Assembly (NCBI RefSeq): GCF_945859685.1
Contig: NC_079147.1
Location: 99,564,315 to 99,628,314 of the forward strand
Direction: 5' to 3'
Source: Eupeodes corollae
Lineage: Eukaryota; Arthropoda; Insecta; Diptera; Syrphidae
Length of the DNA: 64,000 bases
Shown: positions 21,990 through 33,622 of the stretch, piece after piece
Layout: the number at the start of each line of letters is the position of its first letter
Numbering within the stretch: position 1 is the stretch's first letter
The notes under the pieces: generated by a model
The model's input: the letters and a program-made list of their open reading frames with translations, nothing else
The model's database searches: none
What the model was told of the DNA's origin: nothing
Position numbers and translations under genes: made by a program

Positions 21990-23408
21990 TTAAACCGTTT
22001 TAATCGATCGGCATAAGGAGTCAAGTTGGATGTATCATGCCAGGGGAGGCCACGTAAGGCAAATCGAACAATACGTCTTTGAACATTTTCAAATTTGAGT
22101 GAATGGTTTTTTAAAAGGAAGACCATACTTTCCATGCAAATTCAAGATAAGGACGGACTAGGGAAATGTAGAGCGCTTTAGGCACATAGGGGTTGGAAAA
22201 TTCTTTGACCATCTCTTAATAAAACCTAGAGATCTATTTGCTTTATTAATAATTTTGTCTAAATGAGAATGGCAATTCAAGTGTTTGTCACAAAATGATA
22301 TTAAGTTAAGACAGACTTCGTTAACAGATAAGACGAAGAGAAGGGGGCCAAGGTTACTACCTTGTGGGACTCCAAAAGTTGCATGTATGGAACTGAAGAC
22401 CGAGCTACAGAAGAGGACTCTATAAGTCCAATTCGCAAGATAAAAGCCTATCCAGTTTATAAATATAGATGGAAAGCCTAGTTCTCTAAGATTGAGATAA
22501 ATTAAATTATGGGATATTTTATGAAAGGCTTGCTGTAATCAGTGTATACAACATCAACTTCATTGCCATTCTCGTTAGTCGTTGTGGATCTACCTTTAAA
22601 AAAAAACATGTTAAGAGGGGGAGAATAAGTGTTTGAAATGGAAATAAACGGAATCCTAAAATTGGCTTTCAAAAATATTATTGTTGTTTTCAGTTTTATT
22701 GCCTTGTTTATGAATCGCAAATATAAACGAATCTTTTCATATATGAGGAAAAACACCTTGGGAAAGAGAGAGTTCAAACAATGCATTTAGAGACTTTGAC
22801 AGAGAATGCATACATTTTTTTAGAACAACTGATGAGACGCCATCAGGACCATGGCTAAAGTTTTCTTTGAGGCTTATGATTTTGGCAAGTATCATTTCTT
22901 CAGTTATTTTAAAAGATGAAAGAGAGGTTTGAGTGCAACCATCTCAATAACTAAAGTAGTATTGATCAGGATCATGAAGAAGTTCAGTATAAGAATTGCT
23001 TAAGTCTTTAGCAAGAAGATTTTTTATAGTTGTTGGATCTGAGGAGATTATGTTGGAGAAACTCATTAAAGGTGGATACCCATCAGATTTTCGTTTGACA
23101 TTTATAAACTTGAAAAATGTCTTTGCATCAGAAAGAAGATTACTTTTCATTTGGTTAAGGTATTGGTTACAAAGGGATTCCCTTAGTTCAGAGAAGGAAT
23201 TAAAGGCGAGAAGATAGTTGTTGTGGTCGGTATCAGATTTGGACTTCCAAAGCTTGTTACGGGTATTTCTCGGGCTACAGATCTCTTTAATGTACCAGTG
23301 GAGAGAAGAAAAAGTTGTTTTCAAATTTAATGGGAAAAGAGAGAATAAGGTTAACTTGAAACTAAAGTAAAAATAAATTCTGTAACGTGTAATTATTGAG
23401 TGCCACAC
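21990..23408 (-). pseudogene. Jockey-like LINE family F, linker plus RT remnant
   Basis: A 154-codon frame at 22944-23408 covers the endonuclease-RT linker (FFKFINVKRKSDGYPP). Downstream in shifting frames come GPDGVSSVVLKKC, VVYTDYSKPF, ATFGVPQGSNLGPLLFVL (near 22350) and SLGFIKRWSKNF (near 22210). The YADD region between 22250 and 22330 is deleted: the PQGS block passes to the CDKHLNCHSHLDKII block within about 20 codons. A second copy lies at 25950-27190 and the 8.8-9.7 kb piece is a relative. Confidence 0.75.
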
Positions 23409-25012
23409 GAAAGTTTCTTCCCAACTTGTTTGGTAACCAATTTTTGTTTAGAAATTCTGTACTTAAAAGCACCTTTTTTCTTAAATCAAGAACCAAACAG
23501 TGGTCTCTCCACAATTTTGAAGTTTTTTTGTTCCTTTAAGATCAAAATAATTTCAAAAAGTTCACCAAAAACAGTAATTTTTTAGAATTTGTCTTCTAGC
23601 ATCGGCTTTAGTCTACAAGTAAGCAGTCTAATTACGGTAATAATAATAGACTGACGAAAAAAACCCTCTGTATGTTTGCTCTTAAATATGGACATTTACA
23701 AAACTCTTGGAATCTTGGAATTTATTCAAATGTAGGGACAAGGGAGCCGTCCAAATTTAATAATTAGACCATATCTGGCAGGAAACCGTGTTCTTAAATA
23801 GTCTTATAATTAAAGTTGTCACTTCACAGAACATTAAAGTACATTTTTAAGTTTGGTTCAAAAACTCATCTCTATGTTAAGTGTGTCAGCCTTCCAGCCT
23901 GATTAATCTGGATACGGCCTTGTTTTCGAAAGGTTTATTTTGGTTGCATTCGGCTTGAATGTTGATTTGGAGCCCCAAAACAGTTGCTCCATTTTTTAAT
24001 TTTAGTGCCAAAATCCGTCACTGGATAAAAGCTTCTAGCCAAACTGACAGATTGCTCTCTCACTCCATGTACGAATAAGAAAAAAAAAGGCAATGTGGTC
24101 AAAAAGGATATTTTATATTCCAAAGTCAAATTCATGATGATGAAACCTTTGGGGCATTTTACCATAGAGAGTTGACAAGAGAAACTGGGTACATATTTAC
24201 TTAAAGTAGTCCTTCGGTTGAATAGAGACATGAGAAGACTCCTTAATAAAGAAAGTAAACAAGAAGTCATATGACCAGTGGCCATCATATACAAATATCC
24301 TAAATATGGTTTATTAGTAAGGTTAATATGTATGTATATTTTTAGTCTCTATAAATTTTGTTATATTTTGATGAAGGATTCTGGTTATGACATATTATAA
24401 TTAACTGTCATAGCTACTATACATTTTAGATGGGTATCTATCTTTAAGAAGTTTTTCAATTTTATCAGGTGCTGTCATGGGTTTATTAAATAAAATGCTG
24501 TATTAATTAAAATGAAACAAAATTCCGTTCGTTTGGGAAAAATTAATATCTATTTGATGGTTTTCATTATCAAGAATAATATCAAGCTTTTCGTGGAAAT
24601 TTTTGAATGATAGAATGATAGGTGCTGAAATTTAAATAACGCATTTAAAATATAAACACGAATGAATTCCAGGAAGCATCACCGTTTAATAATGATTATA
24701 TTATTAATTTAAACATAAAATAAAAATCATTCAATATTTGTACGAGGAATAATTTTGGCTGGCTGAATAGAATGAACTTGTTTCTGTTTGCTCTTGCATT
24801 AGTGAGTTTGTGAAGACGGGTCAGCTCGAGTTAATAAAAATTTTAATTTCTTGGAAATAAATAAAACATTGATAAGTAAATATTTTTAATTTATTGTCAT
24901 CGCAGATGCACTTTAAACAACCTTTTAGTTTTTTGTAGGGGTTTTAAAATAAAATTAGGATATCAGTTTTACTTTGGCATTTTAATTGTGGCGATAAACT
25001 GTTGTTAAATTT
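23409..25012. other. No recognisable gene or element
   Basis: AT-rich. A 119-codon minus frame at 23935-24294 and shorter ones show no motif I recognise. Confidence 0.5.
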
Positions 25013-25160
25013 TAAGGGCTGATGTTGAATGTGAACCAGACCTAAACGTCAAGTTTTTTTCTGCATTTCTTTTGACATTTCTCAATTTCAGTCCAACTCA
25101 ATTTGAACAATGGAAAGACACACAATTGAGCAATGTCTTTAATATATTCAGGCTTATTAA
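25013..25160 (+). pseudogene. Tc1/mariner-superfamily transposase, N-terminal fragment
   Basis: Matches the sequence at 36890-37025 (TGAACCA..CCTAA..CGTCA..TTTTTTCTGCATTTC, CTCAATTT). It translates as MERHTIEQC, the typical start of a group of insect Tc1/mariner-like transposases. It stops being recognisable at the CIR copy that follows. Confidence 0.55.
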
Positions 25161-25164
25161 AAAA

Positions 25165-25640
25165 ATTATTATGAAAATTTTGGCGACACTTCTAGGTCCC
25201 TAGGGTCGAAATATAAGTATTTAAAGGGATGTGTGTGCGTGCTTGTGTACGTATGTTCGTAAGCAAAAACACTCTAGTAAAGATATAAATCCTTCGTACG
25301 TATCACCCTCCAAAACCCATTTGCTTACATTGTTGTATTTGTAATGTGAACGAATTCAACGAGAAAAAATTGACGTGTTTTCACGCATACATAGACACAC
25401 TTCCTGAGGTTTTTGGGGAAATTTAATAAATAAGAGGAGAAATTACACGCACACTATGAAAAAGTTTATGAGGTTGATTTCCGGTTTAGCTTGTAGGCAA
25501 ACCAAAATGTCTACCGGGGATTTATATCTTTATATAGAGTGTTTTTGTTCGTAAGTCTGAGCGTTCGCAACGTTTTTTCGTCGTCCATAGCTCAAGAACC
25601 AGAAGAGATATCTACTTCTTTGAAAAGACCACAACACTTG
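25165..25640 (+). repeat. CIR element fragment (core), split by a MITE
   Basis: Bases 25180-25263 match the CIR A-side (CTAGGTCCCTAGGGTCGAAA, then a GTGTGCGTGC..GTACGTATG run) and 25548-25640 continue it (GCGTTCGCAACGTTTTTTCG, AGCTCAAGAACCAGAAGAG). The two halves join perfectly if the 284-base insertion and one TSD copy are removed. The terminal palindrome is missing. Confidence 0.75.
25264..25547. mobile_element. hAT-like MITE with 8-bp target duplication
   Basis: A 284-base insertion flanked by the direct repeat TTCGTAAG (25256-25263 and 25548-25555). Its ends are inverted repeats of 29-30 bases starting CAAAAACACTCTA (25264 on; 25518-25547 on the other strand) that differ at about two positions. 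It has no coding capacity. An 8-bp duplication is characteristic of hAT (also P) elements; the CA start fits hAT. It lies inside the CIR core at 25165-25640. Confidence 0.85.
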
Positions 25641-25985
25641 CTATCAAATCCTTGCCCTTGTCTCTACAAACTCGATATAACAGTCTTTAACTGTCAATCA
25701 TTTCTAATGGAGATGGCACAATTGTTTAATATTCACTTTTGCTGGATTCCGAGCCATAGAGACATTGAAGGAAATTGTAAGGCAGATGAGCTTGCCAGAA
25801 ATGGTACAGTACAGCCCATTCTAACGTTTGTTTTGTGCTGGCATACCAATCGCTACATGTAAACCATTGCTAATGTAAGACGCTAAGAAGAAGGCACAAC
25901 ATCATCAAGTACGAGGTCAAGGTTTAAAGCGATGAAGGTGGTTGATATCTCTAAGCCGATCGCATATAAGCTCGATAAAAGATTT
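25641..25985 (+). pseudogene. RNase H LINE family C, RNase H C-terminal fragment
   Basis: The frame ending at 25862 contains FCWIPSHRDIEGNCKADEL, the RNase H C-terminal block, followed by ARNGT as in the 27.7 and 55.7 kb copies; after a stop the trailing ISLSRSHISSI block matches ISLSRLHISYV at 27.5 kb. It is opposite in orientation to those copies. Confidence 0.75.
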
Positions 25986-27190
25986 TCTCAAGGAGTGTAT
26001 TAAATTTGTTGGATGCTTTCGTTCTTGCTGTATGTATATCTTGATATGCAGACCAAACCTGAGATGCATATTGAAATAGAAGTCCTACAAAAGTCCGAGA
26101 TGCTTATTGTTTTCTACTATAGGGGTTTTAAATTTGCAAGGGTAGATTTTGGCGCAACGTGGCGGGCATTTTTGTTGGTTGCTTATGCCAAATCATCATG
26201 GCCAGCTACCCGATTGAACAACACGTTCAAATCATAAGACTGTTCTAAAACCCATACATTCAAGGAACTCAAGATCGGCCGCCAACAGAACATCACTGCT
26301 TTCTGTGAATGTGTGCAGGAGAACCCGAGGCATTCTTTACCAGGTAATAATGCGTCCTCAAAACGTTACCTTGATTATTTGTATTAATTGTAAGGATAAA
26401 GAGCAGAATGCCTAAATAACTACTTTAGGGAACACCGAAAGTTGCTTGAATATGATTGGAACGAGTGGATCTTAATCGGTAATACATTTAAGGAAAAGAA
26501 ATTCAAAGCCTATAAGGAGGATAGTTCGAAGACTTTAAGATTATGAGAAATTTTGTCAAACACTTAGCTGAAATCAGTGGAGCCGTTTTAAAAGGCTCTT
26601 AGAGTGAATGAAAGGAACTCTACAAGGTTTGTGGTAGATCTATTTTTTCTGAAGCTGTACTCTGCTAGGGTAGTTAGAGATCTGCAACGGTAGCTTAAGT
26701 TTTTCTAATACTTTCAAAAATGTTTGGGATATGAGAAAGTTTAGCAATTGATCGATATTTAATCATTTCCCCTTTCATATATTTCCATATTTTAAGAAAT
26801 GTTCCTTGAGATAATTATAAATAAAAAATTTTAGATAGAGGACTTGAAATAGAAGAGTAACTTGTTTTTAGGAAAGTGCCAGGAAGACCATAGGGAACCG
26901 GGGTGAACTCATCATTAAGTTGACAAAATTTGTTTTAATGGCTGATGGAGAAAAGCAATCGAGTAAGAAAGAATCCAAGGAAAAAATCAGTATATACCCA
27001 AAAAAGGTCTAATCTGGTGTTAAAGAATCTTGTGAAAATGAACTTTTAAAATATAATGCAAAGTAAGTAGCTATTTTATACTATAATTGGGGGTTTCATT
27101 ATTCAAAGACAATGAGGATGGATACCCATCTGACTTTCTTTGGTAATTAACGAACTGTAAGGAGGATTTATATCGTTGACAAGGTAAGAT
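25950..27190 (-). pseudogene. Jockey-like LINE family F, second decayed copy
   Basis: Minus-strand blocks match the 22-23.4 kb copy: GYPSSLSLNN (27100-27130), a palm region in which most codons are broken, ATFGVP near 26440, and YASQVWSAYQDIHTAR near 26030-26060. Numerous stops. Boundaries are approximate, and the right end meets the family C copy. Confidence 0.6.
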
Positions 27191-27977
27191 TAGGTTAGGT
27201 TTGGTTAAAGTGGCTGTTGGTTGGGAAGTCCAACGCACACTTAGACCAAAGTATGGTCCGTTGTGATACCACATGCATCAGTTGATCAGCTTAACTCGTC
27301 GAACCAATTGGAGCTCTGAATGAAGCGTAGTAAACAAATAATGTCAGAATTTTTTAGATCGCCGGTATCGTTGAAGTAGTAATCCAAAGGTGGATTCTAC
27401 GTCTTTGTAATAAGGCAGGGCATGTGCACAGAAGATGAGAGTATGTCTCCTTCTTATCCTCGTCCATGTAACTCCAAGTCGAATAGCATGCCTTCCTTTT
27501 AAGCAGTGCCCAGTCAGGACACCTATAACGTAGCTTATGTGCAATCTACTCAGAGAGATTAATTGTTTTGAGCGCCTGGCGCTAAGATTATGCCAAATTA
27601 GTTTTTTCGCTAAATAAGTGGTGGTGTTATTCCACCTGAAGTTATCTTGCTTTAGCATGAGTTTACATGTAGCTAATGGGATACCTATGCCAGCATGGTG
27701 AGCCAGCAGAGGTTAAGTTGTTCCGCTTTTTGCAAGTTCGTCAGCTTTGCTATTTCCTGGAATGTCTCTATGGCCCGGCACCCAGAAAAGGTGAATGTTG
27801 AACTGTGTAGCCATCTCCGTAAGAGATGATCGACAATTTAGGGCTGTTAATGAGTTAGTGGAGACACAGTCTAGGGACTTTAACGCAGCTTGGCTATCCG
27901 AGAAGATGCGTATATTATTAGTTGATATAACGTTTTCTCTAAGCCAGGATCAAAATCAATCCGTTGTGAACCACGGC

Positions 27978-28322
27978 CTAGTGACTTACAACTCTCAACC
28001 ATTCCTGTGTGCGAGTACTGATGTCAAGAATGGACCAGGATAGGACTTCTTTAATAGCCAGGATTTCAGCTTGGAACACGCTACAATGATCGGGTAGACG
28101 AAAAGAGAGTCTTACGTTTTGGCTATCTGAGTATACCCCTTCAGCAAGCCCATCCTCCATTTTTGATCCGTCTGTATAAAAGTTTATAGAATCATCGTTC
28201 AAAAATGATGTATTCTCCCAAGAAGACCTGGGAGGTATAGTCACTTTGAAGCTATAGTTATTAAACTGAGGATGGGGTATGGTGTAGTCAATGTTACTGT
28301 TTATAGTTCTGAACGAGTTCAA
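27978..28322 (-). pseudogene. Family C RNase H domain fragment
   Basis: A 115-codon open frame. YTDGSKMEDG holds the first catalytic Asp and FQAEILAIKEV the catalytic Glu of RNase HI. The later Asp (usually TDS) is past a frameshift. The same region is found at 48.7 kb (CSVCQAELLVIKEV) and 19.9 kb. It would degrade the RNA strand during reverse transcription in an intact element. Confidence 0.75.
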
Positions 28323-28794
28323 AATAGTGGTGTGGCCAATTCCATTATTGATCCACAGAAAGGAGGATTGAAGCCATATGGCTGTATTAGCGTTTGCTTG
28401 CTGAAAATGTCCAACGGTATTAGATGGAACAGAACATCAGTTGAGGCGGAGGGGGAAGATCTAAGTGCTGAGTCGCGATTTAGCGCCGTCCACCATACCG
28501 CTACTAAATAAGTAAGGATCGCCCTATTAACCGTGTGTAATGCGGCGCTTAAAGACCTATTTATTACCAATGGCCTTTTAACAGGAGAACCGGGCTACTG
28601 TGGCCTTGTTTATTTTCTTTTGAATAATAGGTTTCCACCTTAATTTCTTATCCAAAATGAGACTTAAGTATTTTGCTTGTTCAGAGAATTTAAGTGGTAC
28701 ACCGTTTATGAGGGTCAATTAGTAGGACTTTGCATTTCCTTGTGAAGAGGACAAGGTGGTTTTTTGTGGGTTAACGCCTAGTCCTAGTAGCCTA

Positions 28795-29080
28795 GTAGTA
28801 CCCGTGGCATGATGGCCTTGAACTGTCATGCAAGGGGTTTAGGGTTCAATCCCTGCCTGTGCCATCCTAATTTTAAAAAAAATAATTTTTGAGGGTATTG
28901 CCTCTTGCGAGGAATTGACAAATTCTTCAAGAGTAATTCTTGTCATGAAAAAGTGCTTTCTCAAATAAGCCGTTCGGATTCGGCCTAAAATTGTAGGTCC
29001 CTTCCATTTCTGACAACAGTACTCGCACACAGGAATGGTTGAGAGTTAATTTAATTAGGCCCCAGTTTAATTTGATTTAA
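28795..29080 (+). mobile_element. tRNA-derived SINE, copy inside family C LINE
   Basis: Starts GTAGTACCCGTGGCATGATG; the A-box region is partly deleted (GGCCTTGAACTG in place of GGTTAGTGCGTTGGACTG), the B-box GGGTTCAATCCC is intact. The body (TGCCTCTTGCGAGGAATTGA, CCGTTCGGATTCGGCC) matches 48097-48390 and 51461-51785. The 3' end is shortened. Flanks ACGCCTAGTCCT-AGTAG and ACGACTAGTCTTGAGTAG look like a decayed target duplication. Confidence 0.88.
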
Positions 29081-29245
29081 ACGACTAGTCTTGAGTAGTT
29101 AGTAATTCATTTATAACTAAGTTCCAGAGAGAATTGTATAGATCGTAAGAAGTTAAAACTGATTTAATTGAGGCTATAAGAAAGCCCCAAGATTCATTGG
29201 GTATCAAAATGGAAAACTGCCTCTTAAAAATAACCTAACCTAACC

Positions 29246-30350
29246 AAACATCTCATTGTACCTACATTTCTGTCATAATTTTTCCATTCATTTTAAAATT
29301 GATGCTTTTATTTAGTTCCGACCATTCTCCTATTTATTCACCGTTTAAACCTTCTCTGAACTACCGTAAATAATTGAATGCCAAAATTATCCATATCAGC
29401 GCAGTATTCCTTTCTCAAGTTTTATCGAGACTAACGAACAGCAAATGCTTGGTTTGAAGAAAGCAACAAGTAACTTGGTCGTGTTTAATTAAGAAATTTG
29501 TATAAACATAAGGATCTTAAAAACAACATGTGTATACTGTATGTACGCAAGTATAACCACTTAATTTTGAATTGTTTTTCCATCAAAAACATCTTCTTCT
29601 TCACATAAACAACAAAACAAATTTGTCTAGGGTCTCTATAAGCATTAACAGCATTAACATTATTTTAATTAAATTTCTTTTCCATTTAAACACGCCTCCT
29701 CCTCGGCCTGACCTCGAACCCTCCTCTCCTATAAAAAGTCGAAGGAAACCATCGATTTTAAAACGACGACGCGTTATAAGAAAAAAGAAATGTTTATCCT
29801 CTTAATTAAAATGTAAGGCACATAATAGTCCTTCTGGAAAAAAAGCAAAATAATTCCAAAAGTGTGCGGTTATGTACCTACTCTTACTCGAGAACCTTCC
29901 CATCCAACGCCTCCACGCATCATAATGCTCGGCTCCCTTTGTGGGAATAAATAAAAGTGCAAACATTTTTCATTTTTTTGATTTACTCGAGTTTTTCTTT
30001 TTATTTTGCTTAAATAAACATACCACCGTTATTTGCTGTTTTGCCATGTTGTGGAAAATTGGGATTTGCGAATAAAAAATATTTATTTATGTTAAAAAAT
30101 AAAATTTTAAAATAAATAAATATAAATATACAAAATAAAATATCTCTATCATACGATCGAAGAATGTGCCTGATGTTTTTATTCGTATCATGAAGAGGTA
30201 TTAAAGATTTATGGAGCTTAACGATATTATTTGTTTTATACGATACAGTTTTTGAAACAGTGCTTTCCATTTCGATTAACTATGGTTTCAAATGGTGAAA
30301 TAGCTATAACTCCAGCCTATGAACTTGGTGGTAGCACACACAAGTTGTTG
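29246..30350. other. No recognisable gene
   Basis: AT-rich. A 77-codon frame at 29572-29805 ends in a Pro/Arg/Lys-rich stretch and a Tyr/Phe-rich one lies at 30010-30270 (-); neither is recognisable. Confidence 0.5.
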
Positions 30351-30649
30351 TTTTTTTTTTTTTTTTTTTTTATAATAAGCGCACACTCAAGGGGATATAT
30401 TACCCTTATTATGTAGACACAGTGTGAGCACTAGGAAAGGGAGAGAGGGGTTGAAAGGAGGTGTCGGTGCATATTGGTTTTGAATTCCTGAATATTACAA
30501 TGGCTGGGAAAGACAGAATGTAGTAAGGAATTCCACATTCGCGTAGTACGGCTAAAGAACGAATCTCTATATTTGACGGTACGACAGAAGTTGGGCTAGA
30601 GGGTATACTGTGGAGCATTCCTATAAGCGCGGGTATTACCGTTGAACTG

Positions 30650-31012
30650 TTAAAGGGGAGGGATGCAGCTGGCTATTTCACTAGAGCATAAACCCTTAAA
30701 ATAACGGTAAAAAAGGTTGAGACAAGAAACATTTCCACGATTTTTAAGCGAACTTATGATGATATTATCACCTATCAATTTAAATGCTCTACGCTCAATA
30801 CTATCCAAGAGGCTTAAGTAAGTTGCAGGAGCACCAGCCCAGATATGGGAGTTATACTCAAGCTTTGGACGTATATAAGACTTGTAAATAACAGTCAGTT
30901 CAGAGGGGGAGAAAAACTTCTTGCATCGCCTTAGAAAACCCAAACATCTTGCGGCATTTTTGGGGACATCGCGTATGTGATCATTCCACAAAAGGTGGTT
31001 GGTGATACACAT
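30650..31012 (-). pseudogene. Family B LINE C-terminal domain, frameshifted
   Basis: A 121-codon frame continuing the RT above after a frameshift in a G run. It contains LLWNDHIRDVPKNAARCLGF and IYKSYIRPKLEYNSHIW, and ends CIPPL as in the copy ending at 19557. Typical post-palm domain of CR1/Jockey elements. Confidence 0.8.
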
Positions 31013-31031
31013 ACCAAGAATATCCAGATGT

Positions 31032-32132
31032 TCAGTTTCCTCGATGCAAGTGCCATTTATGGATAATGGCAGGGGGGGTATATATTCGCTTTAACGATAC
31101 AAGACAGCATTGCGTTTTCGAAGCATCAAATTCCACGCGGTTTCTTATTAACCATTGTACAATGCTGTTAAGGTCGGAATTTAAGGAGCTTATCATATTT
31201 TGTCGTTGCAGTTCCACATCCGAAGAAGAGGGGTGTGAATCTGAAAACGAATATGAAAAGCTAAGAGTACTATCGACAGTGAAACAATGTATTGGATTAG
31301 ATGTTGCAGACAGGTGATCATTAATAAAAATGAGAAAGAGTGTTGAGGATAGAACAGAGCCCTGGGACATACCAGCATTTATTTTGTGGTTTTCAGACTT
31401 GAATCCGTCCATTACAACTTGTATTGAACGATTCGAAAGGTAAGTACTAATCCAATGAAGGAGGGATTCATGCAAACCGAAAGCACGCATTTTCGATAAG
31501 AGAGACTGATGCCAAACCCTATCAAATGCTTTTGAAATATCTAGTGCAATAATCTTACTTTCTCCAAAGCTATGTAAAGATTTGTTCCACTGTTCGGTGA
31601 GATGAACCATGAGATCACCAGTGGACCTATTGCTACGAAAGCCATACTGTCGGTCATTAAGAAGCTTCCGTTCTTCAAGATATTTCTTGAGCTGATAATT
31701 AATCAGCGTTTCCATGACCTTGGAAAGAAGGGACGTAAGTGCAATCGGTCGATAATTTGACGGTGAGGAAGATCCGCCTTTTTTGGGAATAGGAACGAGA
31801 CCTGAGGAGTAGGACAGATGAAAAAGCTTACGCAGTGGTTTTGCCAGCAATGAAGAACACCTCTTCAGAACAATAGCGGGGATACCATCGGGACCAGCAG
31901 ATTTGTGTATGTTAAGATCTTTTAGGAACCTCGGTACAGTACGAGTGCGAAAAAAGATTTGCCCCATAGAATCATTAACTCGCTCAAGTACAGGCGGAGT
32001 CATAAAAATCACTGGCAGCGTTGAATTTGCGGCGAACTGCCTTGCAAAGAGATTTGCTTTCTCTAAGGAGCTTACAAATGGAGTGTCATTCACAACGAGT
32101 GTTGGAACCGAGGAAGAGGAAGAATTCCTCAT
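31032..32132 (-). pseudogene. Family B reverse transcriptase, long ORF with mutated catalytic motif
   Basis: The longest LINE frame in the window (366 codons). RT blocks in order: HKSAGPDGIPAIVLKRC, VPIPKKGGSSSPSNYRPIAL, MQ-type fingers with YGFRSNRSTGDL, IIALDISKAFDRVWH (catalytic Asp), NAGMSQGSVLSSTLFLIFIN, and the palm motif, which reads CFTVDSTLS where the related copy at 18.9 kb has CFADDST. The first Asp of the ADD pair is therefore Val, which should abolish polymerase activity. The frame is lost at a seven-G run (31069-31075), after which the C-terminal domain continues in another frame (30650-31012). Confidence 0.85.
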
Positions 32133-32883
32133 GTTTTTTACAAATGACCAAAAATTTGTACTGCCTTTGGGACATTGCAGTATTTTTTGCCGTCATTTTG
32201 GGTCATGTTAAAATTTGGTCCGTCGAATATGGGCGTTGCAGGCCTTCCTGGCTTGCTTGAACTTATTCCGGTTTTCCTCAGTTGGATTGGCTTTAAAACA
32301 ACGGAAACTTACCTTCTTGACCCTAATAACCTCTATACAGCTCGCATCGAACAATGCGTTTTCCTTAGGTCTGATGCTTTTAACCCTATTCGGGATAAAA
32401 GTTCTCATTCCCAGGAGAATCAAACTTGTGATCATATCAGCGCTGGCGTCAACTTCACTATCGAGGAAGCATAGTGACCAGTTAAAGATCCTGAAGTAAT
32501 TATTGAGACCGTCCCAGTTGGCTTTCTCGTATTGCCAAACGGTTTTCTTAGGAGCTCTTTTTTTTCAATTAAAATGGTTTTATTTTCGTATATCAAAAGT
32601 CTTATATTCTGAATGAATGGAGATATCTTTTCAGTTTTGGGGCAAATTTACCAGAAGAGGTATTTCTTTGTTCAAATTATCGTTTCTCAGTAGAAAAATG
32701 CAAAGTTTGAAAAGACCGCACTTACTAATATTTTTTCGCAATAAGCCAAATTGTTATTTATTGAACTTTAAAAGTTGCATTTTAAGATATTAAAGTTTGA
32801 GCTGTTTTATATCTCTAAGTTTTTTTTTGTATTTAGTAGTTTTTTTCACGTTTTAATTTTTCCAAACTTTAAAATTAAATGAA

Positions 32884-33592
32884 ATAAAAAAGAGGCTGGG
32901 ATGCGACCCACACTGATAACTTCCAATCCCGTCTGTCGATTTGTCTTGCCTAACAGTTTGTAGATTTTCGTGTTGGGTTAAAAAAGTTATCAATTAAATT
33001 CTTCTTAAAAAATTTAAAATTACCAACACTATTTTTACTATCAAGAAAAAGTTTATTTTGAAAATTTAGTTTTTTAAATAGATTTTTAGTCGAAACAAAT
33101 TTTTACCAATTTTAGTTGCATTTCTTATCAAGACATCAAGAACAGATCATCAATTTTTACCAAATTTGAGTTCTATTTCTTGTAGATTTTATTTTTTTAT
33201 GAAAAAACGGACTGGGATTTTTATAAAAAAAAACTACTGAATTAGAAATTCAAACAATCTGTGAAATAAAAAAGTTTAAAGACAATATTTATAATTTTTG
33301 AATAGCTATTTGAATCAAAATTATTTTTTACCAAGTTTTAGTATTGTTTTTTTGCTAGGTTTTTATTTTTTTAAGAAAAACTATTAGTTCGATTTTTCTC
33401 AAAATTGTACTTAGTGTTGACAACAATATTTTTTAAAATGTTAAAGTAGTTTAAAGCCAATATCTAAAAGTTTTGAAGTATATTTGAGAGGAAATTCAAT
33501 TTTTACCAACTTTGGGTAATGTGTTTTTGGGTTTTTATTTTTTATAAAAAAAACTGTGTCAATTTGATTTTTAAAAAATTCTGAAACATGTC
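32884..33592 (-). repeat. CIR element, B end plus tandem array, truncated
   Basis: Starts AAAAAAGAGG, then the B motif CTGGGATGCGACC (32896-32908) and CTGATAACTTCC. A 600-base AT-rich array follows with repeating TTTTTACCAA..TTTTAG and TTCGATTTTTCTCAAAATT blocks (33370, 33555). The core and A end are missing; family E LINE sequence follows directly. Confidence 0.75.
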
Positions 33593-33622
33593 GCAAGAAG
33601 TTGGGATGTATACTTCGAAACT

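Larger units (their letters stand above)
27184..29245 (-). mobile_element. RNase H-bearing LINE family C, long decayed copy containing a SINE
   Basis: In transcription order: NSLWNLVINELL (29100-29140, RT palm), then after the SINE GLGVNPQKTTL (28740-28790), the connector, an RNase H domain (27978-28322: INFYTDGSKMEDGLAEGVYS, FRLPDHCSVFQAEILAIKEV) and the C-terminal region (27344-27658: ISLSRLHISYVIGVLTGHC). The catalytic YADD region is deleted between the first two blocks. RNase H Asp (TDG) and Glu (QAE) are retained. The 3' end at about 27184 is an imperfect TAACC pentamer run. R1/I/LOA group by domain order. Confidence 0.75.
30351..32550 (-). mobile_element. CR1/Jockey-like LINE family B, longest copy
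   Basis: A 2.2-kb minus-strand copy ending in a 20-base A tail (T run at 30351-30370 on the plus strand). It comprises the endonuclease-RT linker (32208-32435, QARKACNAHIRRTKF), the RT (31032-32132), the C-terminal domain (30650-31012) and a 3' UTR identical in layout to the 19.6-19.85 kb copy. The endonuclease and ORF1 are missing (5' truncation). No target duplication was found. Confidence 0.88.

Noticed and set aside
29695..29805. Pro/Arg-rich C-terminal frame as a basic peptide gene
   Set aside because: Composition follows a short cytosine-rich stretch; nothing else supports coding.
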